Assembly (NCBI GenBank): GCA_024400665.1
Contig: JAKSML010000008.1
Span: forward strand, 1 to 50,705
Length of the DNA stretch: 50,705 nucleotides
Reading direction: 5' to 3'
Origin: Bacteroidales bacterium
Lineage (GTDB): Bacteria > Bacteroidota > Bacteroidia > Bacteroidales > P3
How positions within the stretch are numbered: the first letter of the stretch is position 1; each line of letters opens with the position of its first letter. A program made the translations under genes and the position numbers. The notes below the pieces were generated by a model that was given only the letters and a program-made list of their open reading frames with translations, was not told where the DNA came from and made no database searches. Positions 42,768-50,670 of the stretch are shown in pieces.

Positions 42768-43243
42768 TATTTCTGAGTGAAGGTAAGGTCGAAGGTGAAG
42801 GACATGTTGTGCTCTTCCATGGCCTGGGTGAGGGAGAATCGGATGGTGTTAGTCTCCTTGCTATAGGTGAAGGGGATGGAGAGCGCACGACCGCCGATTG
42901 TGGTGGAGATGGTGCCCTTTGTGTTGTCGAAGGTGTAAGTGAAATCGTAGGTGTGGGTCTTGGCGGGGTACTCTTGGAGCACGGAACCCATCATGTAAGA
43001 CACTTCGCTGTCGACAACCGTGAGGGTTCCTTTTGTGTTGTCTGTGAAAGCCAGCGTGCACTTGACAGTCATATCCATAGATACGTTCATATCGGTGGAG
43101 ATAATCTGGTTGAGGGTCTGCTGAGCCGTCCAAGTGGTGCCAGACAGTCCTTTAAACTCGGTGTTGACATCGTCATCTTTGTGGCAGGAGGCTGCCAAGA
43201 GGGCGAAGCATGCCACAAAGGTCATTAAAAGAACTTTTTTCAT
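42767..43243 (-). CDS. Hypothetical lipoprotein
   Basis: This 158-aa protein has a lipoprotein signal (MKKVLLMTFVACFALLAASC, acylated C20). An acidic linker and a beta-rich body (TWTAQQTLNQI, then GTLTVVDSEVSYMMG, then HTYDFTYTFDN) resemble small lipocalin-like Bacteroidetes lipoproteins. I cannot name a family. The start is set at MKK; the frame is open upstream through the homopolymer tract but is not signal-like. It lies upstream of folK (1-bp overlap) and 98 bp downstream of glnA. Confidence 0.8.
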   Translation of the reverse strand: MKKVLLMTFVACFALLAASCHKDDDVNTEFKGLSGTTWTAQQTLNQIISTDMNVSMDMTVKCTLAFTDNTKGTLTVVDSEVSYMMGSVLQEYPAKTHTYDFTYTFDNTKGTISTTIGGRALSIPFTYSKETNTIRFSLTQAMEEHNMSFTFDLTFTQK

Positions 43244-43253
43244 GTTGTTGATA

Positions 43254-43273
43254 TTTTTTTTTTTGGGGGGGGG
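43254..43273. repeat. Adjacent T11 and G9 homopolymer tracts
   Basis: Eleven T (43254-43264) are followed by nine G (43265-43273), starting 11 bases upstream of the lipoprotein ATG at 43243. On the transcript strand the order is C9 then A11 then the start codon. Such runs slip during replication and could alter expression. Confidence 0.85.
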
Positions 43274-43289
43274 TAATAATATGGGTAAA

Positions 43290-43324
43290 GGAATGGCGGG
43301 GGCTGCGGGGGCTCCTGCCATTCC
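43290..43324 (-). terminator. Probable terminator of glnA
   Basis: GGAATGGC (43290-43297) pairs with GCCATTCC (43317-43324), and the GC-rich interior can extend the fold. On the transcript strand TTTACCCATATTATT follows, a moderate U-rich tail. It lies 18 bases past the glnA stop. Confidence 0.6.
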
Positions 43325-43341
43325 TTGTGTGATTACACGCA

Positions 43342-44847
43342 TCAGCCGCAGTGGATGAAGGTCTCGACGAGTTCGAGAATCTTCTGCGAATCGTTGCCGA
43401 TCTCGGCGCGGAGGGTGCGGTCGTTGAAGGAGCGGAGGTCCTTGAGGATGCCGTCGATGAGAGCGGGAGCAAAGATGCCTTTCTCCTCGTAGATGGCGCG
43501 GTCGCGTTCCAGGAGGTCGGCGCTGGCGGCACAGCTGTCGGGCAGCACGTCGAGGCGGCTGAGGACATCCTCATGCTCGAAGATGTTGACGCTCACATAG
43601 CGGTCCTTGGCATACTGCACGGCGTTCTGCATCTCGAAGCCGTGACGAGCAGCCACGGTCATGCCTGCAAGGAGCAGATATACGTTGGCGCTGCCGTCGG
43701 GGGTGCGGAGCTCGATGGTCTGCTTGTAGCTGAAATCCACCTCGCTGTTCTTTTCGAGGGGGTTGCAGTGGGCCATCATGTTGCCGCTGCCCTTGGTCCA
43801 GCCGAGGGGCACGCGCACCATGGCGCTGCGGTTGCGGTCGCCCCAGCAGATGTTGGTGGGAGCCTCCTGGTGAGGCACCAGGCGGAAGTAGCTGGTGGGG
43901 TTGGTGTCGCCGAAAGCGGTGAGGGAGCCAGCCAGGTTGAGGATGCCGGCGATGGCCTTGTGAGCCACCTCGGTGAGACCATTCTCGCCAACGTACATAT
44001 TCTTGCCGTCCTTGGTGATGCGGGTGTGGATATGCATGCCGCTGCCAGCCTTGCCCACAGTAATTTTAGGAGCGAAGGTGACGGTGATGCCGTACTGATA
44101 GCCGAGTTCGCACATGATCCACTTGGCGATGACGAGCTGGTCGGCAGCATCCTCAAGGTGTGTGGGGAGGAACTCGATCTCGTTCTGCTCATACATGGTG
44201 TCGCCCACGCAGAAGTTGCCCACCTCGCTGTGGCCGTACTTGATGAGGCCGCCGGCCTCGGCGATGAGCTTCATGGCCTCGACGCGGAAAGCCTCGAACT
44301 TGCAGAAAGGAGCGGAGGCGTGGTAGCCGCGCTGGTCGGCGGGCAGATAGGTGTCCTCCTTGGGAGCGATAACGTAGTACTCCAACTCGCCCATGACCTC
44401 GAAGTCCATGCCGCCAGTGGCCTCGCGGAAGGCCTTGCCGGCCTTGGCCAGGGTGTATTCAGGAGCCATGTCGAAAGGCTCGCCGTCCTTGGTGTAGAAA
44501 TTACAGAGGATGTCGAGGGTGGGAATCTCGGCAAAGGGGTCGATGAAGGCGGTGCGGAAACGGGGGATGACATAGAGGTCGCTGCTGCCTGCCTCAAGGA
44601 AGGGGAAGAGGCTGGAGCCATCGACGCGCTCGCCAGAGGTGAGGATCTCGTCGGCGTGCTCAAGGCTGTTGATGACGAAGTTGAGGGTCTTCAGACGGCC
44701 GTCGTTAGCCATGTAGCGGAACTTGATCATCTCGATTTCGAACTCCTCGATGACCTTGAGAATATCAGCTTTGGTAAATTCGCTCATGGGTTTTTCGAGG
44801 AATTGCACCAAGCGGTTGGGATTCAGTTTGATTTCTGCCTGTTTCAT
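43342..44847 (-). CDS. glnA: Glutamine synthetase
   Basis: This 501-aa enzyme makes glutamine from glutamate, ammonia and ATP. The catalytic domain shows GSGMHIHTRI, NPTSYFRLVPHQEAPTNICWGDRNRSAMVRVPL and ELRTPDGSANVYLLLAGM. EYYVIAPKED and the EQNEIEFLPTH segment supply metal ligands. It resembles the Bacteroidetes glutamine synthetases of about 500 aa rather than the 729-aa GSIII. A -7 promoter box lies 27 bases before the ATG. It is first of the leftward run ending in aroK, although a terminator probably separates it from the rest. Confidence 0.95.
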   Translation of the reverse strand: MKQAEIKLNPNRLVQFLEKPMSEFTKADILKVIEEFEIEMIKFRYMANDGRLKTLNFVINSLEHADEILTSGERVDGSSLFPFLEAGSSDLYVIPRFRTAFIDPFAEIPTLDILCNFYTKDGEPFDMAPEYTLAKAGKAFREATGGMDFEVMGELEYYVIAPKEDTYLPADQRGYHASAPFCKFEAFRVEAMKLIAEAGGLIKYGHSEVGNFCVGDTMYEQNEIEFLPTHLEDAADQLVIAKWIMCELGYQYGITVTFAPKITVGKAGSGMHIHTRITKDGKNMYVGENGLTEVAHKAIAGILNLAGSLTAFGDTNPTSYFRLVPHQEAPTNICWGDRNRSAMVRVPLGWTKGSGNMMAHCNPLEKNSEVDFSYKQTIELRTPDGSANVYLLLAGMTVAARHGFEMQNAVQYAKDRYVSVNIFEHEDVLSRLDVLPDSCAASADLLERDRAIYEEKGIFAPALIDGILKDLRSFNDRTLRAEIGNDSQKILELVETFIHCG

Positions 44848-44873
44848 AATATATATTTTTTGATTTGGGACTG

Positions 44874-44881
44874 CAAAGATA
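44874..44881 (-). promoter_or_regulatory. -7 element upstream of glnA
   Basis: On the minus strand this reads TATCTTTG, a perfect TAnnTTTG, 27 bases before the glnA start. A convincing -33 TTTG is not seen at the usual distance, so an activator may be involved. Confidence 0.6.
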
Positions 44882-45341
44882 CAACTTTTTTTTCAATATT
44901 GCGATACTTTTTTTCGACACCGTCCCAACTGCATGATATAAAATGAATTAAATTTGTAGATTTGGTAATTTGTAGGTTTGCCTCCTAATCTTTAATCTTC
45001 CAATCTATTAATAAATCATAAACAAGGCAACGGCTCCCGCTCCAATCTACGAGCCCAAATCCCTGTTCTTGGCGCAAAAGACACCAACGGCGTGCCACCA
45101 ATAGAGACACGGCACGCCACGCCTCCACTCCTTAAACAGATGCGTCCCACCCCACCAATCAAGCGGAGCTACAGCGGAGCTTTTCCGCAGCCCCCTACGG
45201 TTCCCAAACATGTCAAAAGCAACCGCACAAAAACACCATTTTGCATACCTGTTGTTTTGCCTTCTCAGCGAGGGGACAAGAATTTTTAGAAGTGACGAAA
45301 GTCCAATGAACTTTCGATAGCGAAGCGGAGAACAAATCAAA
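44882..45341. other. Intergenic region with heptamer element and hairpins
   Basis: I see no gene. A heptamer-type element occupies about 44945-45055, with units such as ATTTGTA, GATTTGG, CTAATCT and CCAATCT. Its core GGCTCCCGC lies at about 45033. GGCGTGCC/GGCACGCC forms a hairpin at 45089-45118. Two 11-mers (AGCGGAGCTAC, AGCGGAGCTTT) lie at 45163-45184. CGAAAGT and ACTTTCG arms recur at about 45297-45317, as in the left-edge 68-bp repeat. Confidence 0.6.
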
Positions 45342-46365
45342 ACCCGTTGGCGGAATTAATCTAGAGCATATTTGATATGACCAAGGGGTTTGCCTGAGAG
45401 ATAATTGACATATTGTAATGTGGTGAAAGAAGCAATCTTACAGATAACTCTGACGAACAGCCCTGTAGGTTGCTTGGCATAGTTCCGATTCAGCATAAAC
45501 TGCCCCACAAACTGAGAGAAGTCGGTTTCGATACGCTTTCTGGCCTTTGCAAAAGGAATAAAAGTCGGTTTCCAATCCTTTTGATTCAATCTGTAAGGAA
45601 CTTCCAGACGAATGTTGGCTGATTCGAAAAGATCCAGCTGCATAGATGCGCTAATATAGCCACGATCACCGAAGATGCTACAGTCGTGATATTCATATTT
45701 GACATCCTTCAAGTAATTAATATCGTGCACGTTTGCCTTGGTGATATCAAATGAATGAATGACACCGCTGAGGCCGCACACGGCATGCAGTTTATAACCA
45801 TAGTAATACGTGTTCTGTGATGCACAGAAACCGAAGGAAGGTGCAGTCTCGTAGTCGGACTTGCCAAGCTTGCATCTTGAGGACCTGGCGATACGGCACA
45901 CCTCTATGGGCTTTGAGTCGATACAAAAGAATGACTCTCCGCCATCGATTTCGTTGGCGATGCGTTCACGGATGGCCTTACAAACCGAGATGGTCAGTTT
46001 GCGCCTTGTGTTGAACTGCCTTCTGCTTATTAGGTTAGGAATCAAATCTCTATGATGATTCAGCCAAACGAATAAACAGTTCTCGCTGTCAATACTGAGA
46101 GATTCGGCTGTTAGCGACAATGCGATAACTTCAAGATCCGAAAACTTGGGCACGACACCTCTTCTGGGCACATTTCCGAGTTCGTTGACGAAATTTTTCG
46201 AGAAACGCTTGCATATGTCAAGAATTTTTGCGTACTTTGCATAAAAGTTGTGCATATCGATAGTCTTTTGTAATAAATTGATTTTCACTACAAAATACGA
46301 AAAATTATTGACATACACAACTTTTTTTGAAAGAAATAATTAACAAATTAATTCATCCAACAGGT
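45342..46365. mobile_element. IS982-family insertion sequence
   Basis: The element is 1024 bp, a normal size for IS982. Its ends are imperfect inverted repeats: ACCCGTTGGCGGAATTAAT at the left, and the complement of the right end reads ACCTGTTGGATGAATTAAT, matching at 16 of the first 19 positions. One transposase gene reads leftward and fills it. I see no clear target duplication (CAAATCAAA versus AAAAATACT). The right end lies 15 bp before the Macro-TIR start codon. Confidence 0.85.
45356..46255 (-). CDS. IS982-family transposase
   Basis: This 299-aa protein, starting at MHNFYAKYAKIL, is a DDE transposase. Family segments are SRRQFNTRRKLT, the first-Asp region FFCIDSKPIEVCR, YYYGYKLHAVCGLSG, the GDRGYIS segment with the second Asp, and LNQKDWKPTFIPFAKARKRIETDFSQ with the final Glu. 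The frame is complete, so the element may still be active. An in-frame ATG 63 bases upstream is possible but lies in the end region. Confidence 0.9.
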   Translation of the reverse strand: MHNFYAKYAKILDICKRFSKNFVNELGNVPRRGVVPKFSDLEVIALSLTAESLSIDSENCLFVWLNHHRDLIPNLISRRQFNTRRKLTISVCKAIRERIANEIDGGESFFCIDSKPIEVCRIARSSRCKLGKSDYETAPSFGFCASQNTYYYGYKLHAVCGLSGVIHSFDITKANVHDINYLKDVKYEYHDCSIFGDRGYISASMQLDLFESANIRLEVPYRLNQKDWKPTFIPFAKARKRIETDFSQFVGQFMLNRNYAKQPTGLFVRVICKIASFTTLQYVNYLSGKPLGHIKYALD

Positions 46366-46380
46366 AAAAATACTGAAACA

Positions 46381-47469
46381 ATGGAACAACGAACATATAC
46401 ATTTAACCAATCAACCCTTACCGTAAAGTTTGGCGACATTCTGGATTCGCAGGCAGAGGTCATTGTGAGTAGCGATGACTGCTATGTGACTATGGGCGGT
46501 GGTCATGCAGGTGTTTCTGGTGCAATTTATCAAGCAGGCGGCGAAGGCATCATGAGGGATGCTCAGAAGATGGTTCCTGTGCCGTTGGGCGATGTGATAG
46601 CGACAACAGCGGGGACCTTGGTACATCAGAAATATGTGTTCCATTGCATCACAATAGACAAAAAACGCAGAATGCAGATGATGACCAGTCAGGTGACCGA
46701 GGAAGACGTGTTGAACTATCTTCTTCAGCATGCCGTTGACAAGTGTTTCCAACTGATGCAGGCGATGGAACTGACTTCCATCGCATTTCCTGCCATAGGA
46801 GCCGGTGCAGCGCGCATTCCTATTCAAAAGGTAATAGAGCAGATGTCAATCGCCATAGCTCGAAACCTTGCCAATACGAACAGGTCGTTGAATGTGGAAT
46901 TCTACCTATATGATATCTATAACATCTATTCTGAATCCGATTACATCACTCTGTTTGAGAACCTTGCAGCAAAAGCTGCTTTGGTGGAATATCAGCAAGG
47001 GCTTGCCACAACCGACAACGATATCGTGCTTCCTGTACAGAGCGGAACCCGGCTTCCCGACAGAAATAGTATGACTCATAAGGTCTTCATCAGTTACTCT
47101 CGCAAGGATCAGGACACAGCGGACTATCTTTGCAACATTCTTAAAGAGAATGGTATCGAATACTGGATTGACAAAGAGGGTATCTATAGCAGTTCCAACT
47201 ACAAAGAATTCATAGTAGATGCGATAGACGTTTCAAAGGCTGTCATCTTCATCAGTTCCGAAAATTCCAATGCCTCCTCCAATGTTATCCGAGAAATCGG
47301 TTATGCAGTCAATATGTGCAAGCCTGTCCTCCCTTTAATGCTTGATGATGCGCCATACGCCAAAAGCATCCGTTTGGACATATCAGATATTGACCAAATA
47401 GATTTCAAGAATCCCATAGAACTGAATAAGAAGTTGATAACCAGTTTAATGTATGTATTGAATAAGTAA
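46381..47469 (+). CDS. Macro domain-TIR domain fusion protein
   Basis: This 362-aa protein has an N-terminal Macro-type domain, residues about 10-195 (KFGDILDSQAEVIVSSDD, then GGGHAGVSGAIYQAGGEG, then AFPAIGAGAARIPIQ). This fold binds ADP-ribose-type ligands. The usual NAAN motif is SSDD here. The C-terminal TIR domain is at about 232-325 (HKVFISYSRKDQDTADYL, YWIDKEGIY, ASSNVIREIGYAV). E305 aligns with the NADase glutamate, although the usual Trp four residues before it is Asn. The start is the ATG just inside the gene, since the open frame upstream enters the IS end. It is 9 bp upstream of the next gene. Confidence 0.88.
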   Translation: MEQRTYTFNQSTLTVKFGDILDSQAEVIVSSDDCYVTMGGGHAGVSGAIYQAGGEGIMRDAQKMVPVPLGDVIATTAGTLVHQKYVFHCITIDKKRRMQMMTSQVTEEDVLNYLLQHAVDKCFQLMQAMELTSIAFPAIGAGAARIPIQKVIEQMSIAIARNLANTNRSLNVEFYLYDIYNIYSESDYITLFENLAAKAALVEYQQGLATTDNDIVLPVQSGTRLPDRNSMTHKVFISYSRKDQDTADYLCNILKENGIEYWIDKEGIYSSSNYKEFIVDAIDVSKAVIFISSENSNASSNVIREIGYAVNMCKPVLPLMLDDAPYAKSIRLDISDIDQIDFKNPIELNKKLITSLMYVLNK

Positions 47470-47478
47470 TTTGAAGCA

Positions 47479-50238
47479 ATGGACACGTTGTTTAATATCA
47501 TTGAACAAGCCTTACGTGCACATCTACCTTTTGTAGAAGTTGATACATCAGCTACAGATGATGACGTGTACATGGCAATCCGTCAAGTGATGCGTGACAA
47601 TCCGGACATCTTCTGGTTCTCGCATCAGTGGAGCCATTTGCAATCTGAGGCTATTGTGCGTTTTCGTTATACAATAGACAATGAGCGGAGCGAGAAGATA
47701 AGGAAACAGATTGAAGATGTTGTACAGAATGACTTTAAATTGGATTATGTACGTACACTTTCTGTATGGAAGCAGGTGATATATGTGTATAAGTGGATTG
47801 CACTCTATTGCAACTACGACATACATTCTGCACACAATCAGACAATCTTTAGCGTGTTCGTTCTTCGCCACTCAGTTTGCACAGGTATTGCCAAAGCCGC
47901 ACAATACCTGTTTGAATTATTGGGTATTGAAAGCCGTCTGGTATTTGGCAAACTAAAAAACAGCGATGAGGATAGCAGACATTGTTGGCTGATAGTTAAA
48001 ATCGAAGAAAAATGGTATCATCTTGACCCCACGTTTGCTTTGCCGGAATCAGAGCATCTGCTTCATCAATTTGGCGAGAGACCTATGCGGGGTGAAGATT
48101 TCTTGTTCTATAACTTTTTCTGTGTAGATACGGCTTCAATCAAACATTCCCGAACAATTGAGAAAGAGGACTTGTTGCCTATTTGCAATGACAAGATTGA
48201 ATATGCTGATTTGCTGAATATCAACATTACCCCATCCCGCAACGGGGAACAATCGGGTCTTGGTTGCATACTTTCCGATGTCGGGACAACAGCTGTCATA
48301 TATCTTTCGCATAACGCAAACAAACATTATCGCCATCGTTCTGTGGCTAAAGTGTTCAAGGATGATTCTGATCATGAACTTCTGCGCAAGGAATTGATTG
48401 TGATGCGGGAATGTGCTGGTCTTCATCTTCTACGTGCTACAGATGCTGACTTTGACAAGGGTATTCTGTACATGGAACAAGCTACCCCTTTGTCGGAATT
48501 ACTTGCCAGCCATTACTATAAACTGACTCTCAAACATTTCTGCAATCTATTAATCGACATTGCATCCGGATTAAAGGAATTACTTGATCATGGTATCTTA
48601 TATCGCGACATTCACCTCAACAATATCTATTTGTCGGAGGATTCGATTATGGGAAATCCGATATACAAACTCGGCGACTTCGGCAGTTGTACATCTGTAG
48701 ATAAGGCTGGTAAATCTGCTGACCTTACAGAGCGAGGCGGTGTCGGAAGCAAATGGTATATGGCCCCAGAGACATGGAATAAAGGTATATTTGATGAGCG
48801 TTCTGCGGTGTATGGGGTTGGAATGATTGCTTACTACCTGCTAAATGATTTGTATCCACCATTCTGGCAAGATTATGGAGAACAATCGCTTGATTTGCGT
48901 ATGCAATTCCACCGATTGCCTGTTCCAACCACACTATGGAAAGAAAAATGCAGACATCTACGAATGGACTTTCTATTCAAATCCATGAGAATCAACGCTG
49001 AAGGAAGATATCAGACACTAGCTGAACTGATTGATGCAATTAAAGAGTGTGCCAACTGCAATTATCCCAATCTAGTTCTCATAAATGGTACAGAATTTAA
49101 AAATGTTGCGAAGAATGCTCAAAATGAAACATTTTGCTCTACTTGTGTCGGTAATCCATCAATAATTGTTTCGAATGGAGAAATTGAAGAAACGGCTGTT
49201 GATTCAGATGTTGAGTGTTGGCTCGAAGATATGTTAAGCGATGACAATGATGATGGACAGATTGCCTATTTTGATTCTGAATCTCAGATAAACGACTTTG
49301 CAACAACATGTTGTGGTGTTGTTAGTGCGCCTTCATCATCGAATGAAAATAGTTATATCCTTGAGATTAACTCAATGATTTTTTACGGAATTTGTCCACC
49401 GCATTTTTCTATATGGCACCGTCTTTTCAGGAAACGGAATATACCTCAATTCGTCTATAGTTCCGTCTTTGCTCCCGCAGAGATTGCCCCCAAGCAACAC
49501 TTGATGGTACAAGTATATCTGCATCTTCCAGAAGAAACAGTGACGGTAAAGTCTCTTGCATCAGAGGCTGATAAAAATGCCGAACGCAAGGGGTATGAGC
49601 CGCTTGAGGTGCCACTTAAGAAAGGCGACAATGTTGAAATTGAACTAAATGTCAATGGCGATAATCTGTTATACAATTGTCGCAAGTCGGTAGTATGGCA
49701 GGGATCTTTCGTGAAACGGGCATTTGACTTTGTTGTGCCAGCGGACATAAACGTGCATGAATTGAGCAGTTCTGTCAATATTTTTGTAAATGGCGCCATT
49801 GCTGGGGAATTGTTATTCCTTACCGCTATCGCTGATTCACCACGACAATTGAACACCAATGTTTGCGCAAGACCAACAAAAAAGCTCTTCATATCCTACT
49901 CCCACAAAGATATTGTATCTGCAGAGAAGATTGCAAAAATCCACGAGGCATTGGGTATCGACGTGTTCTTTGACAAGCATCGCCTGAAAGCAGGATATAT
50001 CTATTCCGAAGAAATATCCAAGTTCATTCAAAATGCGGATACATTTGTCCTCTGCTGGTCAGAGAATGCAGCAAAAAGTGACTATGTGGAAAAGGAACGT
50101 CAGGAAGCTCTTGCTTTGGCGTATCCGCAAAGCAAGCCAAGAGATCAGGCCCGATTGAGAATTCACCCATACAACATTGAACCTCATGCCGTGCCTCCAG
50201 CTGACATGATTGAACATTATCATTTCGAAGAATTGTAA
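47479..50238 (+). CDS. Transglutaminase-like/protein kinase/TIR fusion protein
   Basis: This 919-aa protein has, in order, four regions. First, a transglutaminase-like domain (about 85-215) with a triad C134 (HSVCTG), H168 (RHCW) and D183 (HLDPTF). Second, a Hanks-type kinase (about 255-525): K291 in VAKVF, E305, the catalytic loop YRDIHLNN (D377, N382), DFG at 400-402 and MAPE at 428-431. The usual catalytic-loop Lys is His379. Third, a low-complexity acidic linker and a beta-rich domain (about 655-785). Fourth, a TIR domain (about 800-885; FISYSHKD, FFDKHRLKAG, SDYVEKE with E873 at the NADase position). No membrane segment is seen. I know no described system with this order. Confidence 0.88.
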   Translation: MDTLFNIIEQALRAHLPFVEVDTSATDDDVYMAIRQVMRDNPDIFWFSHQWSHLQSEAIVRFRYTIDNERSEKIRKQIEDVVQNDFKLDYVRTLSVWKQVIYVYKWIALYCNYDIHSAHNQTIFSVFVLRHSVCTGIAKAAQYLFELLGIESRLVFGKLKNSDEDSRHCWLIVKIEEKWYHLDPTFALPESEHLLHQFGERPMRGEDFLFYNFFCVDTASIKHSRTIEKEDLLPICNDKIEYADLLNINITPSRNGEQSGLGCILSDVGTTAVIYLSHNANKHYRHRSVAKVFKDDSDHELLRKELIVMRECAGLHLLRATDADFDKGILYMEQATPLSELLASHYYKLTLKHFCNLLIDIASGLKELLDHGILYRDIHLNNIYLSEDSIMGNPIYKLGDFGSCTSVDKAGKSADLTERGGVGSKWYMAPETWNKGIFDERSAVYGVGMIAYYLLNDLYPPFWQDYGEQSLDLRMQFHRLPVPTTLWKEKCRHLRMDFLFKSMRINAEGRYQTLAELIDAIKECANCNYPNLVLINGTEFKNVAKNAQNETFCSTCVGNPSIIVSNGEIEETAVDSDVECWLEDMLSDDNDDGQIAYFDSESQINDFATTCCGVVSAPSSSNENSYILEINSMIFYGICPPHFSIWHRLFRKRNIPQFVYSSVFAPAEIAPKQHLMVQVYLHLPEETVTVKSLASEADKNAERKGYEPLEVPLKKGDNVEIELNVNGDNLLYNCRKSVVWQGSFVKRAFDFVVPADINVHELSSSVNIFVNGAIAGELLFLTAIADSPRQLNTNVCARPTKKLFISYSHKDIVSAEKIAKIHEALGIDVFFDKHRLKAGYIYSEEISKFIQNADTFVLCWSENAAKSDYVEKERQEALALAYPQSKPRDQARLRIHPYNIEPHAVPPADMIEHYHFEEL

Positions 50239-50251
50239 AAAGATTTGCACA

Positions 50252-50545
50252 ATGGAACCAAGATACGACATATTCATAAGCTACCGACGCAAGGGCGGTT
50301 ATGAAACGGCTAAGCATTTATATGATTTATTGACAAGGGATGGATATAACGTCAGTCTTGATATTGATACGTTGCGAAGTGGTGATTTTGACGTTTCATT
50401 ATTATCAAGAGTCGAAGAATGCCAAGACTTTATATTGATTGTAGATGAACATGCTTTTGACAAATGTATCGATCCGGCTTTTGAACGAAAAAAAGATTGG
50501 CTACGTTGTGAATTGGCACATGCTTTAGTACATCAAAAAATGTAA
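50252..50545 (+). CDS. Small TIR-domain protein, frame broken near its C-terminus
   Basis: This 97-aa frame begins MEPRYDIFISYRRKGG and covers most of a TIR fold: box 1 (YDIFISY), LDIDTLRSGDF, FILIVDEHAFD and WLRCELAHAL. W83 and E87 match the WxxxE arrangement of TIR NADases. It stops right after an A6 run (HQKM, stop), while the rest of the TIR domain continues in the -1 frame to 50670. It lies 13 bp after the triple-domain gene. Confidence 0.8.
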   Translation: MEPRYDIFISYRRKGGYETAKHLYDLLTRDGYNVSLDIDTLRSGDFDVSLLSRVEECQDFILIVDEHAFDKCIDPAFERKKDWLRCELAHALVHQKM

Positions 50546-50670
50546 TTCCCATAATGCTTGCTGGAGTTTCTGGTTTTCCTGAGAATCTTCCGGAAGACAT
50601 TGAATCTGTTGTAAAGAAAAACGGTCCTCCTCACAGTATGGAATATTTTGAGGGGAGTTCTATAAATTAA
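50546..50670 (+). pseudogene. Out-of-frame continuation of the small TIR gene
   Basis: Joining the frames at the A6 run (about 50535-50540) by one extra A, or by a -1 slip, gives NVIPIMLAGVSGFPENLPED and ends MEYFEGSSIN. NVIPIML is the usual late beta-strand of bacterial TIR domains. The frame ends at 50668-50670. It is a fresh mutation, a slippage switch or a sequencing error. Confidence 0.75.

Noticed and set aside
45089-45118. Terminator or second IS end at the GGCGTGCC/GGCACGCC hairpin
   Set aside because: No T-run follows, and the IS982 ends are better placed at 45342 and 46365.
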